Shown here one piece after another: positions 16,020-23,450 of a stretch of 23,824 bases of DNA. Source of the DNA: CAYXUW01 sp964468375 (GTDB taxonomy: Bacteria; Planctomycetota; Phycisphaerae; Sedimentisphaerales; Anaerobacaceae); the NCBI GenBank assembly GCA_964468375.1, contig CAYXUW010000015.1, positions 1 through 23,824 on the forward strand, in the 5' to 3' direction. The notes beneath the pieces are model-generated. The model did no database searches. It was not told the DNA's origin and saw only the letters and a list, made by a program, of their open reading frames with translations. A program made the translations under genes and the position numbers. How positions within the stretch are numbered: position 1 is the stretch's first letter; every line of letters begins with the position of its first letter.

Positions 16020-18872
16020 TTAACTAATCACGGAAACGCATCGTTCGCACAAGTCGGGGTGTTTGGTGTCGGAGCCGACGGAGGGCCAATAGTTCCAGCA
16101 GCGCTGGCATTTTTGATGGGCGCTCTTCTGTGCGGAGATTGTTGTTTCGAGCGCGCCTTTTTTCAGTTTGACCTCGCTGACGATGCAAAGGGCTGCGAAG
16201 TTTTTCAGGCCGAACTGCTCGATTGCAGCCGCATCTTCGTCGGTGCAGCGGATAGTAACAGTCGATTCCTGGTTGGAGCCGATGACTTTGTCTTTGCGGA
16301 GCGGCTCAAGAGTGACAAGGACCTTGTCGCGCAGCTCTATCAGCTTCTGCCATTTCGGTTCATCTTTCTGCCAGTCGATTGCATCATCGACTTTCGGCAT
16401 ATCGGCAAGGTGGATGGTTTCGGTATCGGAGGATTTGAACTTCATAGCTGTCCAGGTTTCCTCGGCGGTGTGCACCAATACAGGCGCGAGCATTCGGGTG
16501 AGGCAATCGAGGATTCTGAACATAGCGGTCTGGCCGCTTCTTCGAGAGGGGCTGTCCGTGCCGTCGCAATACATCCTGTCCTTGAGGACGTCCATATAGA
16601 TGCTGCTCATCTCGACCGTGCAGAAGTTGTAGATAAGCGAAAAGACCCTGTGGAAAGCGAAGCTGTCGTAGGCGTCGGTAACGGCGGCGATGAGCTTCTG
16701 CAACTGCTGGAGCGCCCAGCGGTCGATTTCGAACATATCTTTATAGCTAACAGCGTTTTTGTTCGGGTCGAAGTCGTCGATATTGCCGAGCAGGTATCGC
16801 AGGGTGTTTCTGATTTTGCGGTAGGCGTCCTGCGTCCTGCCGATTATCTCATCGTTGCAGCGTATATCTTCCTGATAGTTCACGCTCGATACCCAGAGGC
16901 GGAGGATGTCCGAGCCGTATTTAGCCGCCTCTTCCTGGGCGTTGACGTAATTGCCGAGCGATTTGGACTGTTTCATTCCCTTTTCATCGACGGTGAAGCC
17001 GTGCGTCAAAACGGCCTTGTAGGGGGATTGGCCGATTTTGCCGAGGGCGGGCAGAAGGGAAAGCTGGAACCAGCCGCGATGCTGGTCGCTGCCTTCGAGA
17101 TACAAATCGACCGGCACGTGCCAGCCGAGTTTCGAGGCGGCGCTATACCAGCTGCAGCCGGATTCGAACCAGACGTCGAAGATGTTTTCTTCCTTCTGCA
17201 AATCGTCGAGAGCGAAGCCGTCCGGCAGCTTGAAATCGTCGCCGAGGATTTGCTTCGGCGAATCGGTGAACCAGCTATCCGAGCCCTTTTGGCCGATATG
17301 TTTGGCCACGGCCAGAACAGATTCTCTGGTCAGCAGGGCCTGTCCTTTGGAATTGACGAATACCGGAATCGGCAGTCCCCAGCTGCGCTGTCTGCTGATG
17401 CACCAGTCGGGGCGGGATTCGAGCATTCCCTCGATGCGTTTCTGTCCCCAGCCGGGAATCCACTGGACGTTTTTGACATTTTCCAGAGCCAGTTCGCGCA
17501 AGCTCTTACCGGCGCCGGGCAATTCCTTATCAACACTGATGAACCATTGTTCCGTTGCCCTGAAGATGACCGGGCCTTTGCTGCGCCAGCAGTGCGGATA
17601 GCTGTGAGTGATTTCACTTTCCGCAAAGAGCAGGCCTTTGCTGCGCAAATCGTCGTTTACAGTTTTATCGACATCCAGAACGTTTTGTCCCCGCAGATGT
17701 TCGGGCACGGTATCATCGTAACAGCCGTTGTCCAGCACCGGCGAATATACGGCCAGGCCGTATTTCTGGCCCGACATATAGTCCTCGAAGCCGTGACCCG
17801 GCGCGATATGGACAAGGCCGGTTCCGTCCTCGGTGGTGACGTAGTCGGCGAGGATGACCATATAGGCGTCTTTGTCCGTTGGATTGTTTTCCACAAACGG
17901 GTGCGAATAGCGCAGGCCTTCAAGCTTGGTGCCTTTGACGGATTTGTCGCTAACACTATATTGGCCTTCTTTGAGTTCGCCTGCCGCGATGGCTGCTTCC
18001 AGCCGGTCGGTGCATAATATGGAGACGAATTTATCTGCGTTTTTCTCGTAGCTAATGGCTTTGTATTCGAGATTAGGATGCATAGCCACGGCGAGGTTGG
18101 CTGCAAGAGTCCACGGCGTAGTAGTCCAAATCATAAAGCAGACCTTACTGCTTTCAGCTTGCTCTTTGCTGACCAAACCAAGCTCAACCAACTTTCCAAT
18201 GCTTTCTTTCGCAACGGGGAAATTGACAAAGATGCTCGGTGAGGAAATATCCTTATATTCGAGCTCGGCTTCGGCCAGGGCTGTCTCGCATTCGGTTGAC
18301 CAGTGGATTGGCTTTAGCTGTTTGTAGACCAGCTGCTTATCCACCAGCTCGGCGAACACTTCGAGAATCCCGGCTTCATAGGCCGGCTTAAACGTGAGGT
18401 ATGGATTATCGAAATCGCCGAAGACGCCTAATTCCTGAAACTGCCTGCTCTGGATTTTGACATATTTGCTTGCGTATTTCTGGCAGAGCTTGCGGATTTC
18501 GGTTTTGTCCATAGTTTTGGCTTTTTCGCCGAGCTCGGCGAAGACCTTCACCTCGATGGGCAGGCCGTGACAATCCCAGCCGGGGATGTAAGGGGCATCG
18601 AAGCCGGCCATAGTTTTGTACTTAACTACAAAATCCTTGAGGACCTTGTTGATTACGTGCCCCATATGAATATCGCCGTTGGCGTAGGGCGGGCCGTCGT
18701 GCAGGGTGTATAACGGGCAGCCGTGCCGCATCTTTCTTGTTTTGGCGTAGATATTTTCTTTCGCCCACTGTTTGCGCAATTGCGGCTCACGCTGGGTAAG
18801 ATTGGCCTTCATCGCGAAGCTGGTCTTCGGCAGGTTCAAAGTGTCGCGATAACCCTTTTTCTTCTCAGACAT
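16020..18872 (-). CDS. ileS: Isoleucyl-tRNA synthetase
   Basis: The 950-residue protein is a complete class I synthetase that charges tRNA-Ile. The HIGH motif appears as HMGH (residues 69-72) in YANGDIHMGHVIN. The CP1 editing domain is intact, with TTPWTLAANLAVAMHP and GTGLVHIAPGHGFEDY for hydrolysing Val-tRNA-Ile. The KMSKS loop reads KQSKS at 634-638 (GMKQSKSLGN), an unusual Met-to-Gln change. The C-terminal zinc finger has all four Cys (CQRC and CERC, last 30 residues). Overall architecture fits the bacterial IleS1 type. The ATG at 18872 has AGAGGA upstream. Expression appears to come from two promoters, one of them behind an Ile-rich leader-peptide attenuator. Confidence 0.98.
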   Translation of the reverse strand: MSEKKKGYRDTLNLPKTSFAMKANLTQREPQLRKQWAKENIYAKTRKMRHGCPLYTLHDGPPYANGDIHMGHVINKVLKDFVVKYKTMAGFDAPYIPGWDCHGLPIEVKVFAELGEKAKTMDKTEIRKLCQKYASKYVKIQSRQFQELGVFGDFDNPYLTFKPAYEAGILEVFAELVDKQLVYKQLKPIHWSTECETALAEAELEYKDISSPSIFVNFPVAKESIGKLVELGLVSKEQAESSKVCFMIWTTTPWTLAANLAVAMHPNLEYKAISYEKNADKFVSILCTDRLEAAIAAGELKEGQYSVSDKSVKGTKLEGLRYSHPFVENNPTDKDAYMVILADYVTTEDGTGLVHIAPGHGFEDYMSGQKYGLAVYSPVLDNGCYDDTVPEHLRGQNVLDVDKTVNDDLRSKGLLFAESEITHSYPHCWRSKGPVIFRATEQWFISVDKELPGAGKSLRELALENVKNVQWIPGWGQKRIEGMLESRPDWCISRQRSWGLPIPVFVNSKGQALLTRESVLAVAKHIGQKGSDSWFTDSPKQILGDDFKLPDGFALDDLQKEENIFDVWFESGCSWYSAASKLGWHVPVDLYLEGSDQHRGWFQLSLLPALGKIGQSPYKAVLTHGFTVDEKGMKQSKSLGNYVNAQEEAAKYGSDILRLWVSSVNYQEDIRCNDEIIGRTQDAYRKIRNTLRYLLGNIDDFDPNKNAVSYKDMFEIDRWALQQLQKLIAAVTDAYDSFAFHRVFSLIYNFCTVEMSSIYMDVLKDRMYCDGTDSPSRRSGQTAMFRILDCLTRMLAPVLVHTAEETWTAMKFKSSDTETIHLADMPKVDDAIDWQKDEPKWQKLIELRDKVLVTLEPLRKDKVIGSNQESTVTIRCTDEDAAAIEQFGLKNFAALCIVSEVKLKKGALETTISAQKSAHQKCQRCWNYWPSVGSDTKHPDLCERCVSVIS

Positions 18873-18903
18873 TTAACAAATCCTCTAAAATCCTAAACCA
18901 CGC

Positions 18904-18932
18904 ATAATAAACGCTTCTTCAATCACTGTCAA
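18904..18932 (-). promoter_or_regulatory. ileS proximal promoter P2, downstream of the attenuator
   Basis: On the minus strand TTGACA (18927-18932), exactly 17 nt, TATTAT (18904-18909). Transcripts would start near 18897 and bypass the leader and terminator, giving basal ileS expression. Confidence 0.6.
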
Positions 18933-18961
18933 CATTCAGGGCCGGTCAGCTGTTTACCAAT

Positions 18962-19001
18962 AAAAAAAGCCTTCCAGTCTCCTCTGCCCTGGAAGGCTTT
19001 T
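18962..19001 (-). terminator. Intrinsic terminator of the ileS attenuator
   Basis: The minus strand forms a perfect 13-bp stem, AAAAGCCTTCCAG with CTGGAAGGCTTTT, around an 11-nt loop. The A4/T4 part continues into a run of seven T (18962-18968). The T-tract lies on the ileS side, so termination would be toward ileS, 22 nt after the leader ORF stop and about 90 nt before the ileS ATG. On the plus strand the tract is only four T. Confidence 0.88.
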
Positions 19002-19031
19002 AACGAACGAAATATAGCTTCCTCAGGGCAG
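18984..19031 (-). promoter_or_regulatory. Antiterminator pairing in the ileS leader
   Basis: The end of the leader ORF and the bases just after it, CTGCCCT-GA-GGAAG (19031-19018), can pair with CTTCCAGGGCAG (18995-18984). The result is a 12-bp helix with a 2-nt bulge. The partner includes most of the terminator's 5' arm and its loop, so the two structures exclude each other. A ribosome at the leader stop codon would cover the first strand. Confidence 0.75.
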
Positions 19032-19085
19032 CTTCATAGCGTCCTCTATAATAATGATAATGGCGATGTTTGTAATGTTGTTCAT
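19023..19085 (-). CDS. Ile-rich leader peptide of the ileS attenuator
   Basis: A 20-codon ORF begins at ATG 19085 with AAGGTG 5 nt upstream and ends at TGA 19023-19025. The peptide reads MNNITNIA, five consecutive Ile, then EDAMKLP. Seven of 20 residues are Ile, encoded by ATT, ATC and ATA. Stalling at the Ile run (19047-19061) when Ile-tRNA is scarce would leave the pairing strand at 19018-19031 free and prevent the terminator. Translation to the stop would mask that strand and allow termination. The mechanism follows trp, his and pheST leaders of enteric bacteria; its operation here is inferred. Confidence 0.85.
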   Translation of the reverse strand: MNNITNIAIIIIIEDAMKLP

Positions 19086-19114
19086 AATGCACCTTGTTTT
19101 AATGGTTAACAACC

Positions 19115-19143
19115 ACTCTACTATAATAATCGGCCGATGTCAA
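19115..19143 (-). promoter_or_regulatory. ileS distal promoter P1 (attenuated)
   Basis: On the minus strand TTGACA (19138-19143), 17 nt, TAGAGT (19115-19120). The predicted start near 19108 leaves about 20 nt before the leader peptide ATG. Confidence 0.55.
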
Positions 19144-19202
19144 GGGCGGGTTTAGAAAAACATATACGGCTAAAATCTGTAGCCAATTACTCATTGTCTT
19201 AT

Positions 19203-19208
19203 TATACT
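19203..19208 (+). promoter_or_regulatory. -10 element for polA, possibly leaderless
   Basis: TATACT lies 7 nt before the polA ATG, where transcription would start almost at the A of ATG. No Shine-Dalgarno sequence is visible between. The -35 position (TAGCCA, 19180-19185) is a poor match. Confidence 0.35.
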
Positions 19209-19215
19209 ATTTCTA

Positions 19216-21957
19216 ATGGCGAAGAAACTTTACATAATTGACGGCCACGCGCACATTTACGCCGCTTATTATGCTCCGATGCGCCAGCAGCTGACCAGTC
19301 CGTCAGGCGAGCCGACCAAGGCGACTTATATTTTCACCACTGCGCTTTTGGGGCTTGTGCGCAATCAGAAGCCGGACATGCTCGCCGTGGCGATGGACAG
19401 CAAAACCCCAACTTTCAGGGCGGAAATCTACGAAGACTATAAGGCCCATCGTCCGCCTATGCCGGATGAGCTGCCTGGGCAAATCGACCGTATCGAGCAG
19501 ATACTTGCCGCGATGAAAATCCCGGTTCTTCGGGTTGACGGTTTCGAGGCCGATGACGTAATCGGGACACTTGCGAAGAAAGCTTCGAAAAAAGGCATCG
19601 ACACTTATATCTGCGCAAAAGATAAAGATATGTATCAGCTTGTCGATGACCATATCTATATCTTCGATATGAAGAAGGGCGAGATTCTTGATGATGACAC
19701 GCTTTACGAGAAGTATAAGATTCATCCGAAAGATTTCATCGATGTTTTGGCGCTGCAGGGTGATTCTTCGGATAATGTTCCGGGCGTGCCGCTAATCGGG
19801 GAAATGAACGCTGTTAAGATGATTCAGCAATACGGTTCTCTCGATAAGTTGTATAAACACGCCGATGAAATTAAGGGCAAGCGGGGCGAAAATCTCCGCA
19901 ACTTTAAAGAGCAGGCCTATCTAAGCAGAGACCTCGTGACAATCAATTGTAATGCGCCCTTTGAGATTGATTACGATGCTTTGGCCCTGGAGAAATTCGA
20001 CGAGGACGAACTTATTCGGATTTTTACCGAGCTTGGTTTCAATCGTCTGCTCGCACAGCTGGGTTTGCCAGGTTCTCGCGAAACTGAATTAAAGACAGAT
20101 GATACTTCGACAGCTACTTCTGATTTAGGTGAGCCGGCGTCGGTTAAGACTATTTCGCACGATTATCAATTAATAGATACTCAAGAGAAGTTTGACAGTT
20201 TTGTAAGTCAGCTTAAGAAACAAAAGTTGTTTGCCATTGATACGGAGACCACATCAATTGATGCTATGCGGGCTGATTTGGTCGGCATAAGTATTTGCTG
20301 GCAGAAGCATAAGGCGTATTACCTGCCTGTCAGGGCTGCGCTGGGGCAGGAGTGTCTCGATGCTGATATGGTTCGTCGGAAACTCGCGCCGATACTTGCA
20401 GATGAGAAAGTTAAGAAAATCGGCCAGAACATAAAATATGATTTGCTCGTTCTGAAAAGTGCCCAAATGCCGGTAAAAGGTGTTTGCTTCGATACGATGG
20501 TTGCTTCTTATTGTCTCGACCCCTTGCGCAGCAGCCATTCGATGGATAGTATGGCCGCCGATTTTTTAAATTACCGCTGTATTCCAATCTCGTCGCTCAT
20601 CGGCAAAGGTAGAAATCAACTTACTTTCGATATGGTGGATACTGCTGCCGCCTGTGAGTATTCCGCCGAGGACGCCGATATAACTTTTCAGCTTTATGAA
20701 TACCTCAAAGGCCGCCTTGAAAAAGCACCGCAGATAAAAGAGCTTTTTGAAGAGGTGGAAATGCCTTTAGTTTCGGTTCTTGCGGCGATGGAATACAACG
20801 GCGTTTGCCTTGATACCAAGCTGCTGAAAAAAATGTCCGGCGAACTTGCTGCAACGCTTAAGACACTAACTGAACGTATTTACGAATGCGCCGGAGCCGC
20901 TTTCAATATCGATTCTCCGAAACAGCTTGCAGAAATTCTTTTCGATAAACTCGGCCTCGAATCCGTAAGGAGCGGCAAAGCCGGCCGAAGCACCGATGCA
21001 GCCGTCCTCGAGCAGCTTTCCGACCAGCATCCTGTTATCGAGCTTGTTCTTCAGTATCGCCAGATAAGCAAATTACAGAATACCTACGTCGATAAGCTGG
21101 GTCAGCTCATTAATCCCCGCACCGGCCGTGTTCACGCATCCTTTAACCAGACTATAACAGCTACGGGGCGTCTCAGTTCCAGTGACCCGAATTTACAAAA
21201 TATTCCTATCCGCACCGAACTGGGCAGTAAAATTCGCTCTGCTTTTGTTGCCGAAAATAAAGCCGGCTGTATCCTCAGCGCAGACTATTCCCAAATCGAG
21301 CTGCGCCTGCTGGCGCATTTTTCCCAAGACAAGGCCCTGAAGTCTGCTTTTGCCGCCGACCAGGATATTCATCGCTTCGTTGCCTCGCAGATTTATGATG
21401 TGCCCGTCGAAGAGGTAACGGACGAAATGCGCTCGCGCTGCAAAGCGGTCAATTTCGGTATAATATACGGCCAGGGTGCGTTCGGGCTGTCGCGCTCGAT
21501 AGGTATAAGCGTGGCGGAGGCGAAGAAATTCATCGATGATTATTTCGCCCGCTACAGCTCGATACGAAAATTTATGGATTCCTGTATTGATACGGCTAAG
21601 CGCACCGGCTTTTCTGAAACTATTCTGCATCGGCGGAGAAAAATTCCGAATCTTACCAGCAAAAATGCCAATAAGCGTGCACAGGCCCGGCGGCTTGCAG
21701 TTAATACTGTGGTTCAGGGCTCGGCTGCAGATTTAATAAAGGTAGCTATGATAAACATCCAGCGAAAAATCGAAGCTGAGCAACTTGCGGTAAAATTGAT
21801 TCTGCAAATCCACGATGAGCTCGTTTTCGAGCTGCCGGCCGAGGAGGCGGATAAACACGCTAAGTGGATTAACAAGGAGATGACCACCGCTCTGAAACTC
21901 GATGTGCCACTTAAGGTCGATATAAGTTACGGCCCGACGTGGCTGAGTGGTAAATAG
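19216..21957 (+). CDS. polA: DNA polymerase I
   Basis: The 913-residue protein has all three classical domains. The N-terminal 5'-3' exonuclease (1 to about 290) starts LYIIDGHAHIYAAYYA and includes DGFEADDVIGTLA and LQGDSSDNVPGVPLIG. The 3'-5' proofreading domain is intact: IDTETTSID (D342, E344), GQNIKYDLL, and YSAEDADIT. The family A polymerase domain shows TATGRLSSSDPNLQNIP, DYSQIELR (metal ligand D690), RCKAVNFGIIYGQ of the O-helix, and IHDELVFE (H866, D867, E868). It performs Okazaki fragment processing and repair synthesis. Intact proofreading residues differ from Taq-type enzymes, which lost them. The gene diverges from ileS and converges on the ATPase-like gene with a 5-bp gap. The start lacks a ribosome-binding sequence. 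Confidence 0.98.
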   Translation: MAKKLYIIDGHAHIYAAYYAPMRQQLTSPSGEPTKATYIFTTALLGLVRNQKPDMLAVAMDSKTPTFRAEIYEDYKAHRPPMPDELPGQIDRIEQILAAMKIPVLRVDGFEADDVIGTLAKKASKKGIDTYICAKDKDMYQLVDDHIYIFDMKKGEILDDDTLYEKYKIHPKDFIDVLALQGDSSDNVPGVPLIGEMNAVKMIQQYGSLDKLYKHADEIKGKRGENLRNFKEQAYLSRDLVTINCNAPFEIDYDALALEKFDEDELIRIFTELGFNRLLAQLGLPGSRETELKTDDTSTATSDLGEPASVKTISHDYQLIDTQEKFDSFVSQLKKQKLFAIDTETTSIDAMRADLVGISICWQKHKAYYLPVRAALGQECLDADMVRRKLAPILADEKVKKIGQNIKYDLLVLKSAQMPVKGVCFDTMVASYCLDPLRSSHSMDSMAADFLNYRCIPISSLIGKGRNQLTFDMVDTAAACEYSAEDADITFQLYEYLKGRLEKAPQIKELFEEVEMPLVSVLAAMEYNGVCLDTKLLKKMSGELAATLKTLTERIYECAGAAFNIDSPKQLAEILFDKLGLESVRSGKAGRSTDAAVLEQLSDQHPVIELVLQYRQISKLQNTYVDKLGQLINPRTGRVHASFNQTITATGRLSSSDPNLQNIPIRTELGSKIRSAFVAENKAGCILSADYSQIELRLLAHFSQDKALKSAFAADQDIHRFVASQIYDVPVEEVTDEMRSRCKAVNFGIIYGQGAFGLSRSIGISVAEAKKFIDDYFARYSSIRKFMDSCIDTAKRTGFSETILHRRRKIPNLTSKNANKRAQARRLAVNTVVQGSAADLIKVAMINIQRKIEAEQLAVKLILQIHDELVFELPAEEADKHAKWINKEMTTALKLDVPLKVDISYGPTWLSGK

Positions 21958-21962
21958 CCGTA

Positions 21963-22643
21963 TCAAGTTATTTGGATACTGCCGATTATTTTGCAATCCG
22001 AGGGCTTTATAAGCTTGTCGAGCTTTTCTCGCTCGGACATATCTTTGGTGCATACGAAAGCGGCATGGGCCGCCGCTATAACCTGTTTGCGGTCGATGCT
22101 GGCGACCAAGGCGGGTGCGTTTATAAGTATAAAATCGAACTTTTGCAGCGACTTTTTGTCCAGCCCTTTTTCTACTATGTCCACGATATTCATTTGTTTA
22201 GACTGCGAAAATTTGTGTGCCGGCCAGATTCGCAGATTTTCAAATTCGGTTTGGACCGACCTGGGGCTCAAACCGCTTTGCTCTGCATCAATCCCGAACA
22301 CCTTCGCAACGGCATCGCGTCTGAGGTCAAGGTCGATGAGCAGACATCGCAGCTTTTCTTTGGCCAGCCCGATAGCTGTATTGACGGGTATTGTTACCGG
22401 CAGCGCTTCCATCTCGGCGGAGGCAAACAGGATGCTTTTGTATTTTTTCTTAGCTTGTTTTATTCGCCTGATAATAGATTCGTAATTACCTTTGGACTGT
22501 TCGTCGCTTCCTTCCGCGCTGCCGGCGAAATTGACGCTTATGATTTTCCCGAATTTTCGTCTTCTGAATATTATCATAATCAGCAGAAATCCCACAAATG
22601 CAACAAAGCCAGTGACGATGTAGAGAATCGTTTGCTTCGGCAT
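21963..22643 (-). CDS. Membrane-anchored CpsD/BY-kinase-like protein with degenerate P-loop
   Basis: The 226-residue protein has one N-terminal TM helix (about 5-26) and a basic stop (FRRRKFGK). A cytosolic domain follows, laid out like the MinD/ParA-type ATPases of bacterial tyrosine kinases. SILFASAE begins the P-loop strand, LRCLLIDLDLRRDAV (99-112) matches Walker A' and FDFILINAPAL (169-179) matches Walker B. The Walker A loop itself reads AEMEALPVTIPVNTA, without the expected GKS/T lysine, so ATP hydrolysis is doubtful. There is no C-terminal Tyr cluster. It may be a pseudoenzyme regulator of polysaccharide export. It lies 43 nt after the low-complexity gene, probably co-transcribed. AGG sits 5 nt before the ATG. 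Confidence 0.6.
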   Translation of the reverse strand: MPKQTILYIVTGFVAFVGFLLIMIIFRRRKFGKIISVNFAGSAEGSDEQSKGNYESIIRRIKQAKKKYKSILFASAEMEALPVTIPVNTAIGLAKEKLRCLLIDLDLRRDAVAKVFGIDAEQSGLSPRSVQTEFENLRIWPAHKFSQSKQMNIVDIVEKGLDKKSLQKFDFILINAPALVASIDRKQVIAAAHAAFVCTKDMSEREKLDKLIKPSDCKIIGSIQIT

Positions 22644-22686
22644 ATTACCTATACCCTATTGACAGACAGCTTTTTATACCTGCCGG

Positions 22687-23139
22687 TTATCCTTGGCAAA
22701 GTTTTTCGATATCCTTCGCCACTATCTCAGCAATTATTTTATCCTGCCCTGACAGCGATGGCGTCGGTCGTTTGGTGATATACTCGGCCGGCTGAACCTT
22801 CGGCTTTAATCTTTCAACCTTGGTTTTGTCGGGTGCTTTTCTTTTTATTGCGGTAATCTTTCGCTGCTCGGCCATCATTTCTTCAGCGAGGTCAAATCTT
22901 GGAATTTTGGGTGTTTTTAATTGTTCTACCGTTTCTTCCTTGCTCGTCGTTGGTTTCGGCGAATTGGGTTCATTGACGAGAATTTCCTCTGTGGTTGTTT
23001 TTGCAGTGTTATTTTGTGTTTCTGGATTATTAGCAGCTGTGTCATTTTGTAGCGGTATTGTATTGAGCTCGCGGGAAATATCCACCTTACATTGCAGGAT
23101 ATCGGTATCCAAGTGCTTGTTATTCGGGGTATTATCCAT
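22687..23139 (-). CDS. Low-complexity hypothetical protein upstream of the CpsD-like gene
   Basis: From ATG 23139 the product is 150 residues, MDNTPNNKHLD onward. The first 80 residues are disordered and rich in Thr, Asn, Glu and Pro. The second half is basic (RKITAIKRKAPDKTKVERLK) and ends in a helical EIVAKDIEKLCQG. No domain is recognised. An ATG at 23160 is in frame, but it coincides with the predicted transcription start and has no ribosome-binding sequence, whereas 23139 has AGAGG 8 nt upstream. No signal peptide is visible, so it should be cytoplasmic. It is likely the first gene of a two-gene operon with the membrane-anchored ATPase-like protein. Confidence 0.55.
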   Translation of the reverse strand: MDNTPNNKHLDTDILQCKVDISRELNTIPLQNDTAANNPETQNNTAKTTTEEILVNEPNSPKPTTSKEETVEQLKTPKIPRFDLAEEMMAEQRKITAIKRKAPDKTKVERLKPKVQPAEYITKRPTPSLSGQDKIIAEIVAKDIEKLCQG

Positions 23140-23166
23140 CTCTATAACCTCTTCTGGCATTTCATT

Positions 23167-23195
23167 AGTTTAGCAGGATTACGGAAATTAATCAA
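23167..23195 (-). promoter_or_regulatory. Promoter for the low-complexity/CpsD-like gene pair
   Basis: On the minus strand TTGATT (23190-23195), 17 nt, TAAACT (23167-23172). The start is predicted near 23160, leaving about 21 nt before the preferred ATG at 23139. Confidence 0.45.
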
Positions 23196-23450
23196 GTATA
23201 AATTGCGGCAGATGTCCCTACGGCGGGTTCCCGTCAATCATAGAATTCGCCTGCAAAAAACTTTATTTTTTACTTGAAATAAGCTCAAGGAAGGATTAGC
23301 TTTCTTAGCCAGGTCTCTCTCAGGATTTTTTAAGGAGGCGGTGGAAAGACCAATTCTATAAGCTCGATTTTGCGGAATTTTATGAACTAATATCAACGGG
23401 CACGGCGCAGGCCGTCAAATATTAACTATTTTTTTTGAAAGGTGAAAGGG

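Noticed and set aside
15900..18017. 705-codon plus-strand ORF opposite ileS
   Set aside because: It is antisense to a complete, motif-verified isoleucyl-tRNA synthetase and results from the codon bias of the real gene. Its first 40 codons come from the repeat tract.
18873..19143. T-box riboswitch upstream of ileS
   Set aside because: No T-box antiterminator consensus (such as the GGTGGNACCGCG core) and no specifier-loop arrangement was found. The Ile-rich ORF explains the region better.
21972..22778. 268-codon plus-strand ORF after polA
   Set aside because: It is antisense to the ATPase-like protein, which has a membrane anchor and Walker-type strands. The plus-strand product has no family features.
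23331..23365. Strong AAGGAGG followed by GTG
   Set aside because: The ORF it would start is six codons long. The sequence is more likely incidental in the noncoding region before 23451.
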